Positions 6,278-7,127 of a stretch of 7,127 nucleotides of DNA are shown one piece after another. The notes below the pieces were generated by a model. It saw nothing but the letters and a program-made list of their open reading frames with translations. It had not been told where the DNA came from and made no database searches. The DNA is from Hydrogenothermaceae bacterium (lineage in GTDB: Bacteria; Aquificota; Aquificia; Aquificales; Hydrogenothermaceae). Every line of letters begins with the position of its first letter. Within the stretch, counting starts at the first letter, position 1. Position numbers and translations under genes: made by a program. The DNA lies in assembly GCA_026984355.1 (NCBI GenBank), contig JALSSG010000249.1:1-7127 (forward strand), written 5' to 3'.

Positions 6278-7127
6278 GAAATAGAAAAAGTCCTAGATAT
6301 AGCTCAAAAATCTCTAAGAGAATATCAGTGGGAAATATATTTTTTAGATAGTAAAAAACTAAAGTCTGAATCTCAAAATTTTTCTATAGAAACATATATA
6401 TTTTCACAGGATAGTGGATATTCTATAAGAGTTTTAAAGGATGGAAATCAAGGATTTGCCTATGGTACAAGTTTCGAGGAAGAAGATATTCTACAGGTTA
6501 TAGAAAGAGCTAAGGATTTTACAAAAATAACCTCTCCTGATGATGGAAATACCATCATAGAACATCTAATACCAACACAAAAAGTAGAATATCTTGATAC
6601 CTTTGCTTTATCATTGCCTCCAGCAGAAAAAATAGAAAAAGCGATAGAGATAGAAAAATTAGTAAAGTCTTATGACCATAGAATTAAAAAAGTCAGAAAT
6701 GCTTCATTTACAGAGTATTTTTACCATATGCACCTTTATAACTCTAATGGAATTCATGTGGAAGATAAAGGAACAGTATACACAGCTATGGTTGCTGCTG
6801 TAGCTGAAGAAGATGGAGATTCTCAGATTTCATGGGGATATACAGCATCAAGGTTTTTAGATGAGCTTGATTTAGAAAGCCTTGCAAAAGAAACAGCAAA
6901 AACAGCTATTTCCCTATTAGGAGCAAAGCCATTAAAAACAGGACGTATGAGAATCTTATTTTCTCCCTATGTTGCAGCAGAGTTTTTAGGAACTTTCTCC
7001 TCTGCTTTTAGTGGAGAAGCACTTATAAAAGGTAAAACATTTTTTAAAGGTATGGAAGGAAAGCAGGTGGCTTCATCAAGCATATCTATAGTAGATGATG
7101 GAAGATTAAAGCTTGGAGTAGGTACAA
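6275..7127 (+). CDS. PmbA/TldE-family protein (partial, C-terminus off the right edge)
   Basis: TldE (PmbA) pairs with TldD to form a metalloprotease heterodimer known for microcin B17 maturation and CcdA breakdown in E. coli; TldD carries the metal-binding HExxxH and TldE does not. Here 284 residues are open from a TTG start to the edge; the family is about 440-450 residues, so roughly a third is missing. Seen: an N-terminal domain with VLDIAQKSLREYQWEIYF, a GYSIRVLKDGNQGFAYGT stretch matching the family beta-sheet region, NSNGIHVEDKGT, SPYVAAEFLG (230-239) where TldD would carry its HExxxH, then FSGEALIKGKTFF (245-257), and ISIVDDGRL close to the edge. The absence of HExxxH favours the TldE side over TldD. 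No signal peptide, so it is cytoplasmic. It follows the thioredoxin-like gene by 2 bases. A TldD partner is not in the window. Natural substrates in this kind of organism are unknown. Confidence 0.9.
   Translation, partial: MEIEKVLDIAQKSLREYQWEIYFLDSKKLKSESQNFSIETYIFSQDSGYSIRVLKDGNQGFAYGTSFEEEDILQVIERAKDFTKITSPDDGNTIIEHLIPTQKVEYLDTFALSLPPAEKIEKAIEIEKLVKSYDHRIKKVRNASFTEYFYHMHLYNSNGIHVEDKGTVYTAMVAAVAEEDGDSQISWGYTASRFLDELDLESLAKETAKTAISLLGAKPLKTGRMRILFSPYVAAEFLGTFSSAFSGEALIKGKTFFKGMEGKQVASSSISIVDDGRLKLGVGT

Overview
This is an AT-rich bacterial window with strong use of AGA (Arg) and ATA (Ile) codons. It has short intergenic gaps, clear GGAGG-type ribosome sites, and proteins rich in Lys, Glu and Ile. 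These traits suggest a thermophilic, low-GC bacterium. My best guess is Aquificota, of the Hydrogenothermaceae kind (Sulfurihydrogenibium or Persephonella). That assignment is inferred from style and gene content and was not checked by any search.

Seven protein genes fill the window, and no stretch over about 120 bases lacks a gene. They form two divergent groups meeting near 4322-4439. Leftward (minus strand), in transcription order, are: ctpA, an S41 C-terminal processing protease; tsaD, the t6A tRNA-modification enzyme, overlapping ctpA by 4 bases; then, after a 118-base gap with its own likely promoter, a CoxS-like [2Fe-2S] subunit and a CoxL-like molybdenum hydroxylase large subunit cut by the left edge. 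Rightward (plus strand) are: aroC, chorismate synthase; an exported thioredoxin-fold protein with no cysteine; and a PmbA/TldE-family gene cut by the right edge. These three look like one operon.

The two edge genes (1-1466 minus and 6275-7127 plus) were read by hand from the sequence because they run off the window. The small-then-large subunit order and the RGAGR active-site loop place the Cox-like pair with form II CoxL/aldehyde-oxidase-type enzymes, not with proven CO dehydrogenase (form I, AYRCSFR). Its true substrate cannot be read from the sequence.

Most of the window is ordinary housekeeping: tRNA modification, aromatic amino acid synthesis, and envelope proteolysis. The points most worth a second look are the uncharacterised molybdenum hydroxylase with an altered active-site loop, the cysteine-free TlpA-like protein placed tightly before a TldE homologue, and the interleaved divergent promoters. 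I found no RNA genes, mobile elements, CRISPR arrays or convincing terminators, and no evidence of a wholly new system.
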